From positions 434,001 through 498,000 of the forward strand of contig NC_011297.1 of the NCBI RefSeq assembly GCF_000020965.1: a stretch of DNA of 64,000 nt. The letters are read 5' to 3'. Shown here piece after piece: positions 33,696 to 43,329 of the stretch. Positions within the stretch are counted from its first letter, which is position 1, and each line of letters begins with the position of its first letter. The translations under genes were made by a program, and so were the position numbers. This DNA comes from Dictyoglomus thermophilum H-6-12. Its GTDB lineage: Bacteria > Dictyoglomota > Dictyoglomia > Dictyoglomales > Dictyoglomaceae. Under the pieces are notes generated by a model. The model made no database searches, was not told the DNA's origin, and worked only from the letters and a program-made list of their open reading frames with translations.

Positions 33696-34682
33696 ATGCC
33701 TGCCAATTTGCCACCTCAATATTTTGAAGCAGAGAAAAAGTTCAGAGAGGCAAAGACTATAGAGGATAAAATTCAGGCATTAAAAGAGATGCTAGCTATA
33801 CTGCCAAAACATAAAGGAACGGATAAGATGAAGGCAGATTTAAGAAGAAAGCTCTCTCAATTGATGGAAGAAGCGGAAAAGAGAGCTAAGAAAGGGGGAG
33901 GAAGGAGTCTTGATTATATTGAAAAGGAAGGGGCAGGACAAGTACTTTTAGTAGGTCCTCCTAATACTGGGAAATCTAAATTTTTTACCCTCCTTACGGG
34001 AGTAAATAGCTTGGTAGCTGAGTATCCTTTTACCACCATGGATCCTATAGTTGGTATGTTACCTTATGAGAATATTCAAATTCAACTTATAGATCTTCCT
34101 CCTCTTTGGGAAGAATCTGAAGGATGGATGTATAACTTGATAAGAAATGCAGATTTAATAGTTTTGTTTTTAAGCATGGATCTTGATTCCATAGTAGATG
34201 AATATCTTAAGATAAGAGAGCTTTTAGAAAGAAAAAAGATAAAGCTTGTTAGAGATAATCCTAATAGAGATCCTTATTCTCCCATTAAGGAAAATAGGGG
34301 TATTGTTGTTTTGAATAAGATAGATATTTTTACTCCTGAGGAAAGAAGAGATGAGATAGAAATCATAGAGAAAGATCTTAATGTCTTTTATGTATCCGCT
34401 GAGGAAGGTATTAACATGGAAGATATTAAGAGGCATATGTTTGATGCTCTTCATATAGTAAGGGTTTATACAAAAAAGCCTGGATATCCTCCTGATTTAT
34501 CAAGACCTTATATTCTTGAAAAGGGTAGTAAGGTTTTGGATGTGGCAGAGATGGTCCACAAGGATATTGCTAAAAATATGAAGTTTGCGAAACTTTATAC
34601 AAAAGACGGATCGGTAAAGGGGCTTCCTGTGGAGAAGAATTATGAAGTGAAGGATGAAGATATTTTAGAATTTCATATTTAA
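33696..34682 (+). CDS. Obg/DRG-like GTPase with C-terminal TGS domain
   Basis: 328 residues. A charged helical N-terminal segment of about 75 residues precedes the GTPase: G1 GPPNTGKSKF at 87-96, G2 region YPFTTMDP, G3 LIDLPPL (D133, with P in place of the usual G), G4 NKID, and a TGS domain at about 255-328. The G-PNTGKS and YPFTT signatures place it in the Obg-HflX superfamily, near DRG/YchF. Such GTPases usually act on ribosomes. The DLPP in G3 is characteristic of some DRG-related proteins. The next gene starts 12 bp later, so they may share a message. Confidence 0.85.
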   Translation: MPANLPPQYFEAEKKFREAKTIEDKIQALKEMLAILPKHKGTDKMKADLRRKLSQLMEEAEKRAKKGGGRSLDYIEKEGAGQVLLVGPPNTGKSKFFTLLTGVNSLVAEYPFTTMDPIVGMLPYENIQIQLIDLPPLWEESEGWMYNLIRNADLIVLFLSMDLDSIVDEYLKIRELLERKKIKLVRDNPNRDPYSPIKENRGIVVLNKIDIFTPEERRDEIEIIEKDLNVFYVSAEEGINMEDIKRHMFDALHIVRVYTKKPGYPPDLSRPYILEKGSKVLDVAEMVHKDIAKNMKFAKLYTKDGSVKGLPVEKNYEVKDEDILEFHI

Positions 34683-34694
34683 GGAGGAAAAAGT

Positions 34695-35660
34695 ATGAGA
34701 TGGGGAGTAGTGGGTACCGGAAGGATTGTGAGAAATAGGTTTTTGCCTGCTTTGGAACAGATTCCTGAGGCTAAACTTACTGCTATTGTAACTACTAATC
34801 CAAAGAAAGCAAAGGATCTTAGTGAAAGATATGGAGCAAAAATTTACACTAATTTAGAGGATATAGAGGATGCGGATGTAGTTTATATTGCAACACCAAA
34901 TAAATTTCACAAAGAGCAGACAATTATTTGTGCCAAAAAGAGGATTAATGTACTTTGTGAGAAGCCTATGGCAATTAATGTGAGAGAAGCGGAAGAAATC
35001 ATTGAGGAGTGCGAAAGTAACAAGGTCGTTCTTGGAGTTGCTAATATGGGAAGATTCAATCCTTTTAACATTGGAGCTAAGAAGCTTATTGATGAGAATA
35101 TTATAGGAAAGATTGGAGTTATAAAGGCAAGCTTTTCCTTTGTGAATACCGAAAAGTCTGGTTGGAGATATAGTTTAGAACTTGCTGGTGGAGGATCAAT
35201 TATGGACATTGGGGTTCATGTTATAAATACTCTTCATTTTTGGTTTCCTAATAATAGGATTAAAGAGATCGTTGCCATTAACGAAGGTTATGGATATGAG
35301 GTAGAAGAGAATGCAGGTGCAGTAGCTCGTTTTGACAATGGTATGATAACACTTTTAGATGCAAGCTATAATACTATGCTTTCTGTTTCTTTTGAGATAC
35401 GGGGAGACAAGGGAATTTTGTATGTTCTTGATACTTTATATCAGGATTATGATGGAAAGGTAATACTGAGAAACTTTAATAACTATACTTTTTATACTTT
35501 TTATGGGGAAAATCAATATGTAGCAGAGATAAAAGATATGGAGAGGGCTATAAAAGAGGGTAAAAAGCCTGCAACTTCTGGACTTGATGCTTTGGAGGAT
35601 ATGAGAGTGATAGAAGGATGGTATAAGTCAGCAATGGAGAATAAATTAATTTTCTTGTAA
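34695..35660 (+). CDS. Gfo/Idh/MocA-family oxidoreductase
   Basis: 321 residues. The N-terminal Rossmann domain begins WGVVGTGRIV. CEKPMAIN carries the catalytic-region Lys of the family, and GGGSIMDIGVHVINTLHF is the conserved C-domain segment with the usual His. It should oxidise or reduce a sugar or cyclitol with NAD(P). It follows the TGS GTPase by 12 bp. No specific substrate can be read. Confidence 0.9.
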   Translation: MRWGVVGTGRIVRNRFLPALEQIPEAKLTAIVTTNPKKAKDLSERYGAKIYTNLEDIEDADVVYIATPNKFHKEQTIICAKKRINVLCEKPMAINVREAEEIIEECESNKVVLGVANMGRFNPFNIGAKKLIDENIIGKIGVIKASFSFVNTEKSGWRYSLELAGGGSIMDIGVHVINTLHFWFPNNRIKEIVAINEGYGYEVEENAGAVARFDNGMITLLDASYNTMLSVSFEIRGDKGILYVLDTLYQDYDGKVILRNFNNYTFYTFYGENQYVAEIKDMERAIKEGKKPATSGLDALEDMRVIEGWYKSAMENKLIFL

Positions 35661-35712
35661 AATTTCCTATGTAGTGATAATATTTAGATAGCTAATTGTT
35701 TAGGGTAAAATT

Positions 35713-36153
35713 ATGGAAAAGAATAATGATTTATACGGAATATTTAAAGAGGTAATTAGAGAGCATTTTATAAGGAGAGAGAAACTTCTTAGTGGGCTAA
35801 AGCTTTATCGAGGACAAGCTCCAATGCTACTTCTTCTCTCGGAGAAGGGTGGATTAACTCAAAAAGAAATTGCAGAGGAGATGAAAATTAAACCATCTAC
35901 CGTTGCCATAATGGTAAGGAGAATGAGAAAAAGAGGGTTGGTAATTACTCAAAGGGATGAAAAAGATAGAAGGTTTTCAAAGGTATATCTTACCGATGAG
36001 GGGCGAAAATTTATATGTAAATTAAAGAAAATATTTAAGCAACTTGAGGAGGAATGTTTTAGCAATTTTTCAGAGGAAGAAAGGGAGATTTTAAAGAATT
36101 ATTTGGAAAGGATTAGAGATAATTTAAAGAAATTTAATGAGGAGAAAGGGTAA
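35713..36153 (+). CDS. MarR-family transcription regulator
   Basis: 146 residues. The winged-helix core is ILLSEKGGLTQKEIAEEMK, then IKPSTVAIMVRRMRKRGLV, and the wing ITQRDEKDRRFSKVYLTDEG. It sits 5 bp before the ABC exporter pair and should sense a ligand and control it. The upstream gap (35661-35712) contains ATTTAGATAGCTAATTG, a possible operator half-site; a 16-base match occurs upstream of the epimerase/MFS operon at 53959-53974. Confidence 0.9.
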   Translation: MEKNNDLYGIFKEVIREHFIRREKLLSGLKLYRGQAPMLLLLSEKGGLTQKEIAEEMKIKPSTVAIMVRRMRKRGLVITQRDEKDRRFSKVYLTDEGRKFICKLKKIFKQLEEECFSNFSEEEREILKNYLERIRDNLKKFNEEKG

Positions 36154-36158
36154 AGATT

Positions 36159-37892
36159 ATGAAAAAACTTTTGAAATTTTTAAAACCTTATACTTATGCA
36201 GTTGTTCTTGCTCCTCTTTTAATGCTCGTTGAGGTTGTGTGTGATCTTTACCAACCTACTTTGCTTGCAAGGATTGTGGATCAAGGTATTTTAAAGAATA
36301 ATTTCCAAGTTATTTGGAATACAGGACTTATAATGATAGGTATTGCTTTGATAGGTATGGTTGGGGGAATTGGATGTACTGTATTTGCCTCTATTGCAAG
36401 TCAAAATTTTGGAAGAGATTTGAGAAATGAGCTATTCAAAAAAGTACAGAAATTCTCCTTTCATAATATTGATAAGTTTAAAACCTCATCTCTTATTACT
36501 CGTCTTACTAATGATGTGGTACAGCTTCAGACTCTTGTTATGATGTCCTTGAGAATAATGGTAAGAGCGCCTTTGCTTTTTATTGGTGGAATAATTATGG
36601 CTATATCTCTTAACAAAAATCTTTCTTTTATATTCTTGCTTTCAATTCCTATATTGATTTTACTCTTCTTATTTATTATGAAAAAGAGTTTTCCATTGTT
36701 CTCAGAGGTGCAAAAAAGAATTGACTATGTGAATAATGTGGTAAGAGAAAATTTAGTTGGAATAAGAGTTGTTAGGGCTTTCAGAAGAGAAGATTATGAA
36801 AAAGAAAGGTTTAGATATGCCAATTCTGCCTTAATGAATGCTGTTATAAAGGCTATTATGCTTATGATAATTGCTATGCCTCTGTTTATGTTGGTTATGA
36901 ATCTTAGTATCCTTGCTGTACTATGGTTTGGAGGTCTTTTGGTGGAGAAGGGTAATATGCAGGTTGGAGAAGTAATGGCTTATATAAATTATATGACACA
37001 GATTCTTTTTTCTTTAATGATGATTGGCAATATTTTAATGTTTATTTCAAGGGCTTCTGCATCTGCTTCTAGGGTTGTAGAGGTACTCGATGAAAAAATT
37101 GATATTGAAGATAAGAAAGATAGTGATACAAGACCTATAGAGACTGGAAAGGTAAAATTTGAGCATGTATATTTTAGCTATTCTAAAGATAGAGAGCCTG
37201 TGCTTGTAGATATAGACTTTGAAGTAAAAGCTGGAGAGATCATAGGAATAATAGGAACAACTGGTTCAGGAAAATCTACTCTTGTAAATCTCATTCCTAG
37301 GCTTTACGACGTAACTTCTGGGAGGCTTCTTGTGGATGGAAGGGATGTAAGGAGTATAAATTTGAAGGTTTTAAGAAGTGCAATTTCTATGGTACCTCAG
37401 GATACTATCCTCTTTTCTGGAACCATAAAGGAGAATATCTGTTGGGGTAAGGAAGATGCTACTGATGAGGAGGTAATAAAGGCTGCAAAACTTGCTCAAG
37501 CCCATGATTTTATAATAAATCTTCCAGATGGTTATGACACAGTTATTGGTGAACGTGGAGTGACTCTTTCGGGAGGACAAAAACAAAGAATTGCTATTGC
37601 AAGGGCTCTTATAAAGAATCCTAAGATTCTGATTCTTGATGATGCTACTTCTGCAGTGGATTTTGTAACAGAGCAAAAGATTATAAAGGGATTGAAAGAG
37701 ATTATGAAAAATTGTACTACTTTTTTAATTGCTCAAAGGGTGAGTACTATGATGAATGCTGATAAGATAATTATTCTTGATAAGGGAAGGATTGTTGGAT
37801 TTGGAACTCATTATGAACTTTTGGAGAGAAATCCTATTTATCAAGAAATATATAAATCTCAGATAGATGAAGAGGTAGTGAAACATGCGTAG
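36159..37892 (+). CDS. ABC exporter half-transporter A (degenerate Walker B)
   Basis: 577 residues: six transmembrane helices in about 1-320, then the ABC domain with Walker [10 protein letters not shown], signature [16 protein letters not shown] and Walker [13 protein letters not shown]. The catalytic Glu after Walker B is Asp, the mark of the degenerate subunit in heterodimeric exporters such as TM287/288 and BmrCD. Its canonical LSGGQ would complete the working ATP site of the partner. The stop overlaps the partner's start by 8 bp. It likely exports drugs or lipids, with the MarR gene as regulator. Confidence 0.92.
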   Translation: MKKLLKFLKPYTYAVVLAPLLMLVEVVCDLYQPTLLARIVDQGILKNNFQVIWNTGLIMIGIALIGMVGGIGCTVFASIASQNFGRDLRNELFKKVQKFSFHNIDKFKTSSLITRLTNDVVQLQTLVMMSLRIMVRAPLLFIGGIIMAISLNKNLSFIFLLSIPILILLFLFIMKKSFPLFSEVQKRIDYVNNVVRENLVGIRVVRAFRREDYEKERFRYANSALMNAVIKAIMLMIIAMPLFMLVMNLSILAVLWFGGLLVEKGNMQVGEVMAYINYMTQILFSLMMIGNILMFISRASASASRVVEVLDEKIDIEDKKDSDTRPIETGKVKFEHVYFSYSKDREPVLVDIDFEVKAGEIIGIIGTTGSGKSTLVNLIPRLYDVTSGRLLVDGRDVRSINLKVLRSAISMVPQDTILFSGTIKENICWGKEDATDEEVIKAAKLAQAHDFIINLPDGYDTVIGERGVTLSGGQKQRIAIARALIKNPKILILDDATSAVDFVTEQKIIKGLKEIMKNCTTFLIAQRVSTMMNADKIIILDKGRIVGFGTHYELLERNPIYQEIYKSQIDEEVVKHA

Positions 37893-39747
37893 AGATGATA
37901 AAACATCAAGAGGTCAACTTCCTCAAAGAGGTTTTGGTCCAAGACCGTTTGGTGGTCCTGGAAGAGGGGGGCCTCATTTTAATTTTGAGAAGGTAGAAAT
38001 AAAGGATCCTTGGGGTACTCTAAAAAAGCTATTGAAATATATGGTTTTATATAAATGGGGATTTATTTTTGCGTTCCTACTTGTAGTTATCTCATCTATT
38101 TTAGGTATAATTGGGCCATATCTTATAGGCCGTGCTATAGATTTATATATATTGCCAAGAAGATTTGAAGGGTTTTTTAATTTTCTTCTCCTTCTTGGTG
38201 GAATTTATCTTCTTTCTTCATTTCTTGCTTGGCTTCAAGGTTACATAATGTTGAAGACTACCCAGAGTTTAGTCTTCACTTTAAGAAGGGATTTGTTTAA
38301 TAAATTCCATTCTTTGCCTATAAAGTTTTTTGACCTTCGCCCTTATGGAGACTTAATGAGTAGGATAACCAATGATGTTGATAACATTAGTATGGTTTTA
38401 GCAACTAGTGTAATTCAATTCTTATCTGCAGTTGTTAGCTTGACAGGAATAATAATCATGATGCTTCGAATAAGTTTACCTATGACTCTTGTAAGTTTGT
38501 TAAACATTCCACTAACTATTATCTTGACAAACTTTATTTCTAAAAAAACTAGAAATTACTTTTATGCAAACCAAACTCTTCTTGGTAAATTGAATGGAAT
38601 CATAGAAGAAGATATCTCGGGTTTAAAGATAATTAAAATATTTAACAGAGAGGAAAAAGAAATTAGAAAATTTGAAGAAGTAAATAATGATCTTACTCAA
38701 GTGGGTATAAGAGCCCAAATTTTTTCTGGTAGTATAGGACCTTTAATGAACCTTTTGAATAACTTGGGTTTTGCCCTCATAGCAGGGGTAGGAGGATTTT
38801 TTGCTTATAGAAAAATGATTACTGTAGGAGATATTACTGTTTTTATAAACTATTCACGACAATTCACAAGACCTATAAATGAACTTGCTAATCAATATAA
38901 CATGATTCAGTCCGCTATTGCCAGTGCAGAAAGACTCTTTGAGATTATGGATGAAGAGGATGAGAAAGATACTGTGGATGGAGCAGTTGAATTACAAGAT
39001 ATTAAAGGCGAGGTTGAGTTTAAGAATGTATGGTTTTCATATGTTAAAGAAAAGCCTGTGATAAAGAATGTAAGTTTTCATGTAAAACCAGGAGAGATTT
39101 TTGCCCTTGTTGGGCCTACAGGAGCAGGTAAAACTACTATCGCGAGTCTGGTGGCTAGATTTTATGATGTAGATGAAGGGGAAATTTTGATTGATGGAAT
39201 AGATATTAGAAGGATAAGAAGAAGAGATTTGAGGAAGTATCTTGGAATTGTTCTTCAGGATACCCTTCTCTTTTCTACTACCGTAAGGGAAAATATAAGA
39301 TATGGAAGATTAGATGCTACAGATGAAGAGGTTGAAGAGGCTGCCAAATTGGCTCATGCTCATGATTTCATAATTAAGCTTCCTCAGGGATACGATACAG
39401 TGCTTTCTGAGGATGGTGGTAGACTCAGTCAAGGACAAAGGCAGTTGATTGCTATTGCGAGGGCTATTCTTGCAAATCCCAGAATTCTTATTCTTGATGA
39501 AGCTACCAGTAATGTAGACACGGTTACAGAAAAATATATTCAAAAGGCAATGTTGAACTTGATGTCAGGCAGAACAAGTTTTGTTATAGCTCATAGATTG
39601 TCTACGGTAAAGAATGCAGATATGATTTTAGTAATAAATAATGGAGAGATAATAGAAAGGGGAACCCATGAAGAACTTATAAGAAAGAAAGGTTTTTATT
39701 ATCATCTCTATATGAGCCAGTTTGCCGACGAAGTGGAAATAAAATAA
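37885..39747 (+). CDS. ABC exporter half-transporter B (consensus Walker B)
   Basis: 620 residues. An unusual N-terminal tail of about 45 residues rich in Arg, Gly and Pro ([17 protein letters not shown]) precedes six transmembrane helices. The ABC domain has Walker [10 protein letters not shown], Walker [13 protein letters not shown] with catalytic Glu, and a non-canonical signature [15 protein letters not shown]. Together with subunit A this gives one consensus site (B Walker B with A signature) and one degenerate site, as in known heterodimeric exporters. The R/G/P tail is cytoplasmic and of unknown role. Confidence 0.92.
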   Translation: MRRDDKTSRGQLPQRGFGPRPFGGPGRGGPHFNFEKVEIKDPWGTLKKLLKYMVLYKWGFIFAFLLVVISSILGIIGPYLIGRAIDLYILPRRFEGFFNFLLLLGGIYLLSSFLAWLQGYIMLKTTQSLVFTLRRDLFNKFHSLPIKFFDLRPYGDLMSRITNDVDNISMVLATSVIQFLSAVVSLTGIIIMMLRISLPMTLVSLLNIPLTIILTNFISKKTRNYFYANQTLLGKLNGIIEEDISGLKIIKIFNREEKEIRKFEEVNNDLTQVGIRAQIFSGSIGPLMNLLNNLGFALIAGVGGFFAYRKMITVGDITVFINYSRQFTRPINELANQYNMIQSAIASAERLFEIMDEEDEKDTVDGAVELQDIKGEVEFKNVWFSYVKEKPVIKNVSFHVKPGEIFALVGPTGAGKTTIASLVARFYDVDEGEILIDGIDIRRIRRRDLRKYLGIVLQDTLLFSTTVRENIRYGRLDATDEEVEEAAKLAHAHDFIIKLPQGYDTVLSEDGGRLSQGQRQLIAIARAILANPRILILDEATSNVDTVTEKYIQKAMLNLMSGRTSFVIAHRLSTVKNADMILVINNGEIIERGTHEELIRKKGFYYHLYMSQFADEVEIK

Positions 39748-39770
39748 GCTGATATTACTAATAAAAACGA

Positions 39771-39799
39771 TTGACGTATTTTAAGTTCGAGTTTATAAT
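39771..39799 (+). promoter_or_regulatory. Promoter of the secreted CBM9 gene
   Basis: TTGACG (39771-39776), 17-bp spacer, TATAAT (39794-39799): a near-consensus housekeeping promoter, 38 bp before the GTG start. A strong GAGGGGGTG site follows. Confidence 0.85.
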
Positions 39800-39837
39800 T
39801 ATATCACTAAAATTTTACTTGAGGGGGTGCATCTACT

Positions 39838-40479
39838 GTGAGAAGGTCACTACTTCTTGCTATTCTTTTGATTTTTGGGCTCTTCCTTTCTTTGACCTTT
39901 GGACAAACTTTAACTGCAACAGCTAAGTATGGTAAACCTAAGATTGATGCAGAGATGGATGAGGTATGGAAGAATGCTGAAGAGTATGTTACTGATCGCT
40001 ATGTACAAGGGGTAAAGGGGAAGGTGGCATATGCAAAATTTAGAGTACTTTGGGACGAAGAAAGTATATATGTTTGGGCTGAGGTTTATGATTCAGTCCT
40101 GAATAAGGATAATACAAATCCTTGGGAGCAAGATTCTGTAGAGATATTTGTAGATGAAGGAAATGAAAAGGCAACATCCTATGATAACAATGATGCTCAA
40201 TACAGAGTCAATTTTGAAAATGTGCAAAGCTATGGTACTAATGCCTCTCGTGATTACTTTGTAACAGCCACAAAGAAAACTGATTTTGGTTATATTGTAG
40301 AGGCACAGGTAAAGATGAGAACAAGGAAATTAAAGGAAGGAGATGTAATTGGATTTGATGTACAAGTAAATGATGCAGACAGGTTTGGAAGTAGAGTTGG
40401 AATCATTGCATGGAACGAAACTGAAAATGAAAACTGGAGAAATCCATCTTACCTTGGAAACTTAAAGCTTGTTAAGTAA
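39838..40479 (+). CDS. Secreted stand-alone CBM9-like protein
   Basis: 213 residues from GTG 39838. Signal peptide about 1-22 (TFG-Q), then one CBM9-type beta-sandwich: KPKIDAEMDEVWKNAEEY, FRVLWDEESIYVWAEVYD, WEQDSVEIFVDEGNEK, and GFDVQVNDAD. Such modules bind sugar chain ends and normally sit within xylanases, or occur alone as surface or periplasmic binding proteins. No catalytic or membrane segment is present. Promoter, ribosome-binding site and terminator are all strong, so the protein may be abundant. Confidence 0.85.
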   Translation: MRRSLLLAILLIFGLFLSLTFGQTLTATAKYGKPKIDAEMDEVWKNAEEYVTDRYVQGVKGKVAYAKFRVLWDEESIYVWAEVYDSVLNKDNTNPWEQDSVEIFVDEGNEKATSYDNNDAQYRVNFENVQSYGTNASRDYFVTATKKTDFGYIVEAQVKMRTRKLKEGDVIGFDVQVNDADRFGSRVGIIAWNETENENWRNPSYLGNLKLVK

Positions 40480-40495
40480 TCTTTGAGGAAGGTTG

Positions 40496-40527
40496 GGCCT
40501 GTCCTTTCAGGGGCAGGCCTTTTTTTA
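40496..40527 (+). terminator. Intrinsic terminator after the CBM9 gene
   Basis: GGCCTGTCC (40496-40504) pairs with GGGCAGGCC (40511-40519) with one G-U, then seven T. The T-run reaches the stop of the convergent EamA gene. Confidence 0.9.
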
Positions 40528-41385
40528 TTTTGAAGAAGATAAACTTACCCCTAAAATGATTAATATTCCCCCAACTATTTTTATAAGGGTTAAAGTTTCT
40601 TTTAGATAAATTACTCCCCATATGGCTCCGAAAAGTGGAATTAGATTCAAAATATTCATCACTTGGCTTACCGATAGAGTTTTTAAACCATAGTTGTAAA
40701 AAAGATATCCAAGTCCTGAGCAAAAAAAGGAGAGAAAGAATATGCCAATTAATGCATCCAAAGTTTTTGGAATTTTTAATCCTGTAAACATAAGAAAGGG
40801 TAAGAATAAGATGGACCCCCATATCATTTGAAAGGTGGTAAGTATTTCATAAGGATATTTTTGATTAACTTTTTTAATCTCCCAGTTGTATATTACCCAA
40901 GAAACTCCAGAAAGCAAAATTAAGAAATCTCCAAAAAGGTTATTAAATTTTAAATTTAATCCAGAATCACTCATAATTAGAAAAACTCCAGAGATGGAAA
41001 GAAGAACACCTAATATTCGATTTAAAGGAAGTTTTTCTTTGTGAAGTATGTACTCTGTTAGAAGTCCTAAAGCAGGAAAAGATCCCACTATGAGTGCTCC
41101 TTCTGATGCATCGGTAAATTTTAAACCTGTGTTTTCGAATATAAAGTATAAAGTAACTCCAAAAAGACCTGCGATAAAAAGTGGTTTTTGATATTTCCGG
41201 TTAAACGAGGCTTTCTTTATTTTAGGTAAAAATACGATTAAGGAAAAAATAGACGCAAGAAAAAATCTAATAAAGGCAAGCTCAAAGGGAGAAAGAGTTT
41301 TGAGGAGTATTTTGGATACTGAGAAGGATATACTCCAAAATAGACACGCAATTATGACCAATATTAGTCCAATTATTCTTTTCAT
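40525..41385 (-). CDS. EamA/DMT-family metabolite transporter
   Basis: 286 residues with ten predicted membrane helices in two EamA repeats (about 1-140 and 150-284). Conserved segments are SISFSVSKILLKTLSPFELA in helix 2, FTDASEGALIVGSFPALGLL at the end of the first repeat, and ATIWGVIYLKETL-like LIPLFGAIWGVIYLKETLTL near the C-terminus. Such carriers export amino acids or other small metabolites. It has no operon partner and lies divergent from the lipoprotein gene. Confidence 0.88.
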   Translation of the reverse strand: MKRIIGLILVIIACLFWSISFSVSKILLKTLSPFELAFIRFFLASIFSLIVFLPKIKKASFNRKYQKPLFIAGLFGVTLYFIFENTGLKFTDASEGALIVGSFPALGLLTEYILHKEKLPLNRILGVLLSISGVFLIMSDSGLNLKFNNLFGDFLILLSGVSWVIYNWEIKKVNQKYPYEILTTFQMIWGSILFLPFLMFTGLKIPKTLDALIGIFFLSFFCSGLGYLFYNYGLKTLSVSQVMNILNLIPLFGAIWGVIYLKETLTLIKIVGGILIILGVSLSSSK

Positions 41386-41417
41386 TATTTTTTAATCTTT
41401 TTTTAAAAATTTTTATA

Positions 41418-41447
41418 TTGTCATATATGCCATAATTAATGTATTAT
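41418..41447 (+). promoter_or_regulatory. Promoter of the 278-aa lipoprotein gene
   Basis: TTGTCA (41418-41423), 18-bp spacer, TATTAT (41442-41447). TATAAT also fits three bases later with 21 bp spacing. Confidence 0.55.
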
Positions 41448-41485
41448 AATGACAGTTAAAATTCAAGGGGAAGGAGGAGATTTTA

Positions 41486-42322
41486 GTGAAAAAAATAATA
41501 GGTTTGATGCTTGTAATCTTTTTGCTTTTCTTTGTCTCTGGATGTGTGAAACAAGAACCTCAACCAGATAAAGATCTAAGCAATGATGATTTGAACAATA
41601 TTTGGGAAACAGTTGAGAATAATGGCACAAGTTTTGGTCTCTATACTATTGCTCTTTCAGCAAATTTAGGGTTTTTTTCTGTCTCAAAACCAGTTCCTTC
41701 TAATTTAATTGAAAAGCTTCCTACAGCAAAATCTGTAGATAAGCTTACTATTGAGGCTAATTGGCAGGGTCCTGATGCCGATGGATGGTATACTCAAACA
41801 AGTAATAATGATTATGTAAAAGTTAGATATTATTCTTCCCTTAAAAAATTAGAATTTAAATCAAGGACAGATTTAACAGACATATTAGGGTTTATTGTAG
41901 AAGAGAATGGGTCTTTAATTTTTAATAAAAATATTAGAGATGAAACTGAGGGAGCTTACCCTGTAAGTGGAAGTGTATCTATTTATTTTCTTGCCCCATC
42001 TACAAGTGATCCAAATAAAATGAATAAATTTGGTTTTACACTTTCTTTTAGTAATGTTGGTATAACTTATCTTTCTCAGTTTAAAAATATAGGTATTCTT
42101 ACGGGAAGTATGTCTCTTTATGTAACGCTAATTGACTATGATAATAATATTAATGTGAATAACAAATTGATGGCAAGTTTCACTTCACAGGTTCAAGGGG
42201 CAGATTCTGAGGATCCAGTTTTAGTAATATCGGGCTCAAAAGATAAGGATGGAGATCCAACCACTGATGATGGTTATGATAACTTTGAGTTAAATCTTCA
42301 TCTTGCTAAGTTACTACTATAA
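41486..42322 (+). CDS. Uncharacterised lipoprotein
   Basis: 278 residues from GTG 41486. Lipobox VSG-C at about 17-20 predicts lipid anchoring after cleavage. The mature protein is beta-rich and acidic and includes GWYTQTSNNDYVKVRYYSSL and VSGSVSIYFLAPSTSDPNKM. I do not recognise the family. The pattern of alternating strands with a hydrophobic-polar period suggests a beta-sandwich or clam fold. Strong site AAGGGGAAGGAGG and a terminator show it is its own unit. Confidence 0.6.
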   Translation: MKKIIGLMLVIFLLFFVSGCVKQEPQPDKDLSNDDLNNIWETVENNGTSFGLYTIALSANLGFFSVSKPVPSNLIEKLPTAKSVDKLTIEANWQGPDADGWYTQTSNNDYVKVRYYSSLKKLEFKSRTDLTDILGFIVEENGSLIFNKNIRDETEGAYPVSGSVSIYFLAPSTSDPNKMNKFGFTLSFSNVGITYLSQFKNIGILTGSMSLYVTLIDYDNNINVNNKLMASFTSQVQGADSEDPVLVISGSKDKDGDPTTDDGYDNFELNLHLAKLLL

Positions 42323-42353
42323 TATATCGTCTAAGCATAAATAGATTAACCTT

Positions 42354-42390
42354 AAGGGATCTCCCTAATTTAGGGGGATCCCTTTTTTTA
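42354..42390 (+). terminator. Intrinsic terminator after the lipoprotein gene
   Basis: 13-bp stem (42354-42366 with 42372-42384, one G-U) around AATTT, then a seven-base T-run. Confidence 0.92.
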
Positions 42391-42428
42391 TTGAGTTTTT
42401 ATAGCTTATTTTTTACTCATATTTTTTC

Positions 42429-42457
42429 TTGACATAAAAATTTATTGACTTTATCCT
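42429..42457 (+). promoter_or_regulatory. Promoter of the iolB-aldolase operon
   Basis: TTGACA (42429-42434), 17-bp spacer, TATCCT (42452-42457), followed by an AAGGAGG site before the iolB ATG. Confidence 0.65.
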
Positions 42458-42510
42458 CTTAAATAATGGCAAATATTTTTTTGAGTAATAAAAAAGGAGG
42501 ATCTTGAAGT

Positions 42511-43317
42511 ATGTTTAAGAAAGTTAAGCTTCAAACCGGACTAAATAATCTTGTTAAACCTGGGGAAATGCAGTTTATAGAGTTAGATATTTTCAAGGGA
42601 GAAAAAGGAGATAACTACAATTTTAATTCTCAAGATTATGAGATTGGACTTGTAATTCTTACAGGTAAATGTAATGTAGAAATTGATGGCGAGAGGTATA
42701 ACCTTATTGGAGCAAGGAGAAATGTTTTTGATGGTAATGCTTATGCTTTTTACATACCAAACAATAAAGAGGTTAAAATTGAGGCTTTGGAACTTCTTGA
42801 GGTTGCTATTTGTAAAACAAAGGTAAAGACTGAGGAAGAGGTTAAATTGATAAAGCCAAGTGATGTAGTAGTAAGGGACGTAGGGGTGTATAATTGGAGG
42901 AGAGATGTAAAGGATATTATTGATACGAGAATTAGGGCAAAGAGGCTCCTTATAGGAGAAACTATAAATCCACCCGGAAATTGGTCTAGTTATCCACCTC
43001 ATAAACACGACACTGATAATTATCCTGAAGAGGTAAGAATGGAGGAGGTTTATTTTTATAGAGTAAACCCTCCTTCTGGTTTCGGTCTTCAAAGAGTTTA
43101 TACTGCTGAGGGGGATATTGATGAGGTATTTCTTATTGAAAATGATAGTTTGCTTTTAATAAATAGAGGATACCATCCTGTTGTAGCTGCACCCGGTTAT
43201 CAACTATACTACTTGTGGATACTTGCAGGAGAGATTAGGGAATCAATTATGTATGATGATCCTAAACATAAGTGGTTGAGGGCTGTGGAGAAAATTATGA
43301 AAGAAGCAAAAAGATAG
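42511..43317 (+). CDS. iolB: 5-deoxy-glucuronate isomerase
   Basis: 268 residues, a bicupin that isomerises 5-deoxy-glucuronate to 2-deoxy-5-keto-gluconate in inositol breakdown. The second cupin holds the metal site H164-K-H166, E179 and H222 within SSYPPHKHDTDNYPEEVRME and NRGYHPVVAAPGYQLYYL, which are IolB rather than KduI motifs. The other iol genes (IolC, IolD, IolG) are not in the window. It is followed 12 bp later by a KDPG-type aldolase, so the pair may work in a uronate or inositol side pathway. Confidence 0.85.
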   Translation: MFKKVKLQTGLNNLVKPGEMQFIELDIFKGEKGDNYNFNSQDYEIGLVILTGKCNVEIDGERYNLIGARRNVFDGNAYAFYIPNNKEVKIEALELLEVAICKTKVKTEEEVKLIKPSDVVVRDVGVYNWRRDVKDIIDTRIRAKRLLIGETINPPGNWSSYPPHKHDTDNYPEEVRMEEVYFYRVNPPSGFGLQRVYTAEGDIDEVFLIENDSLLLINRGYHPVVAAPGYQLYYLWILAGEIRESIMYDDPKHKWLRAVEKIMKEAKR

Positions 43318-43329
43318 GGAGGTTTTTTT

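Noticed and set aside
42583-43092. 169-codon - strand frame inside iolB
   Set aside because: It covers the conserved cupin metal site on the other strand and shows no coding signal of its own.
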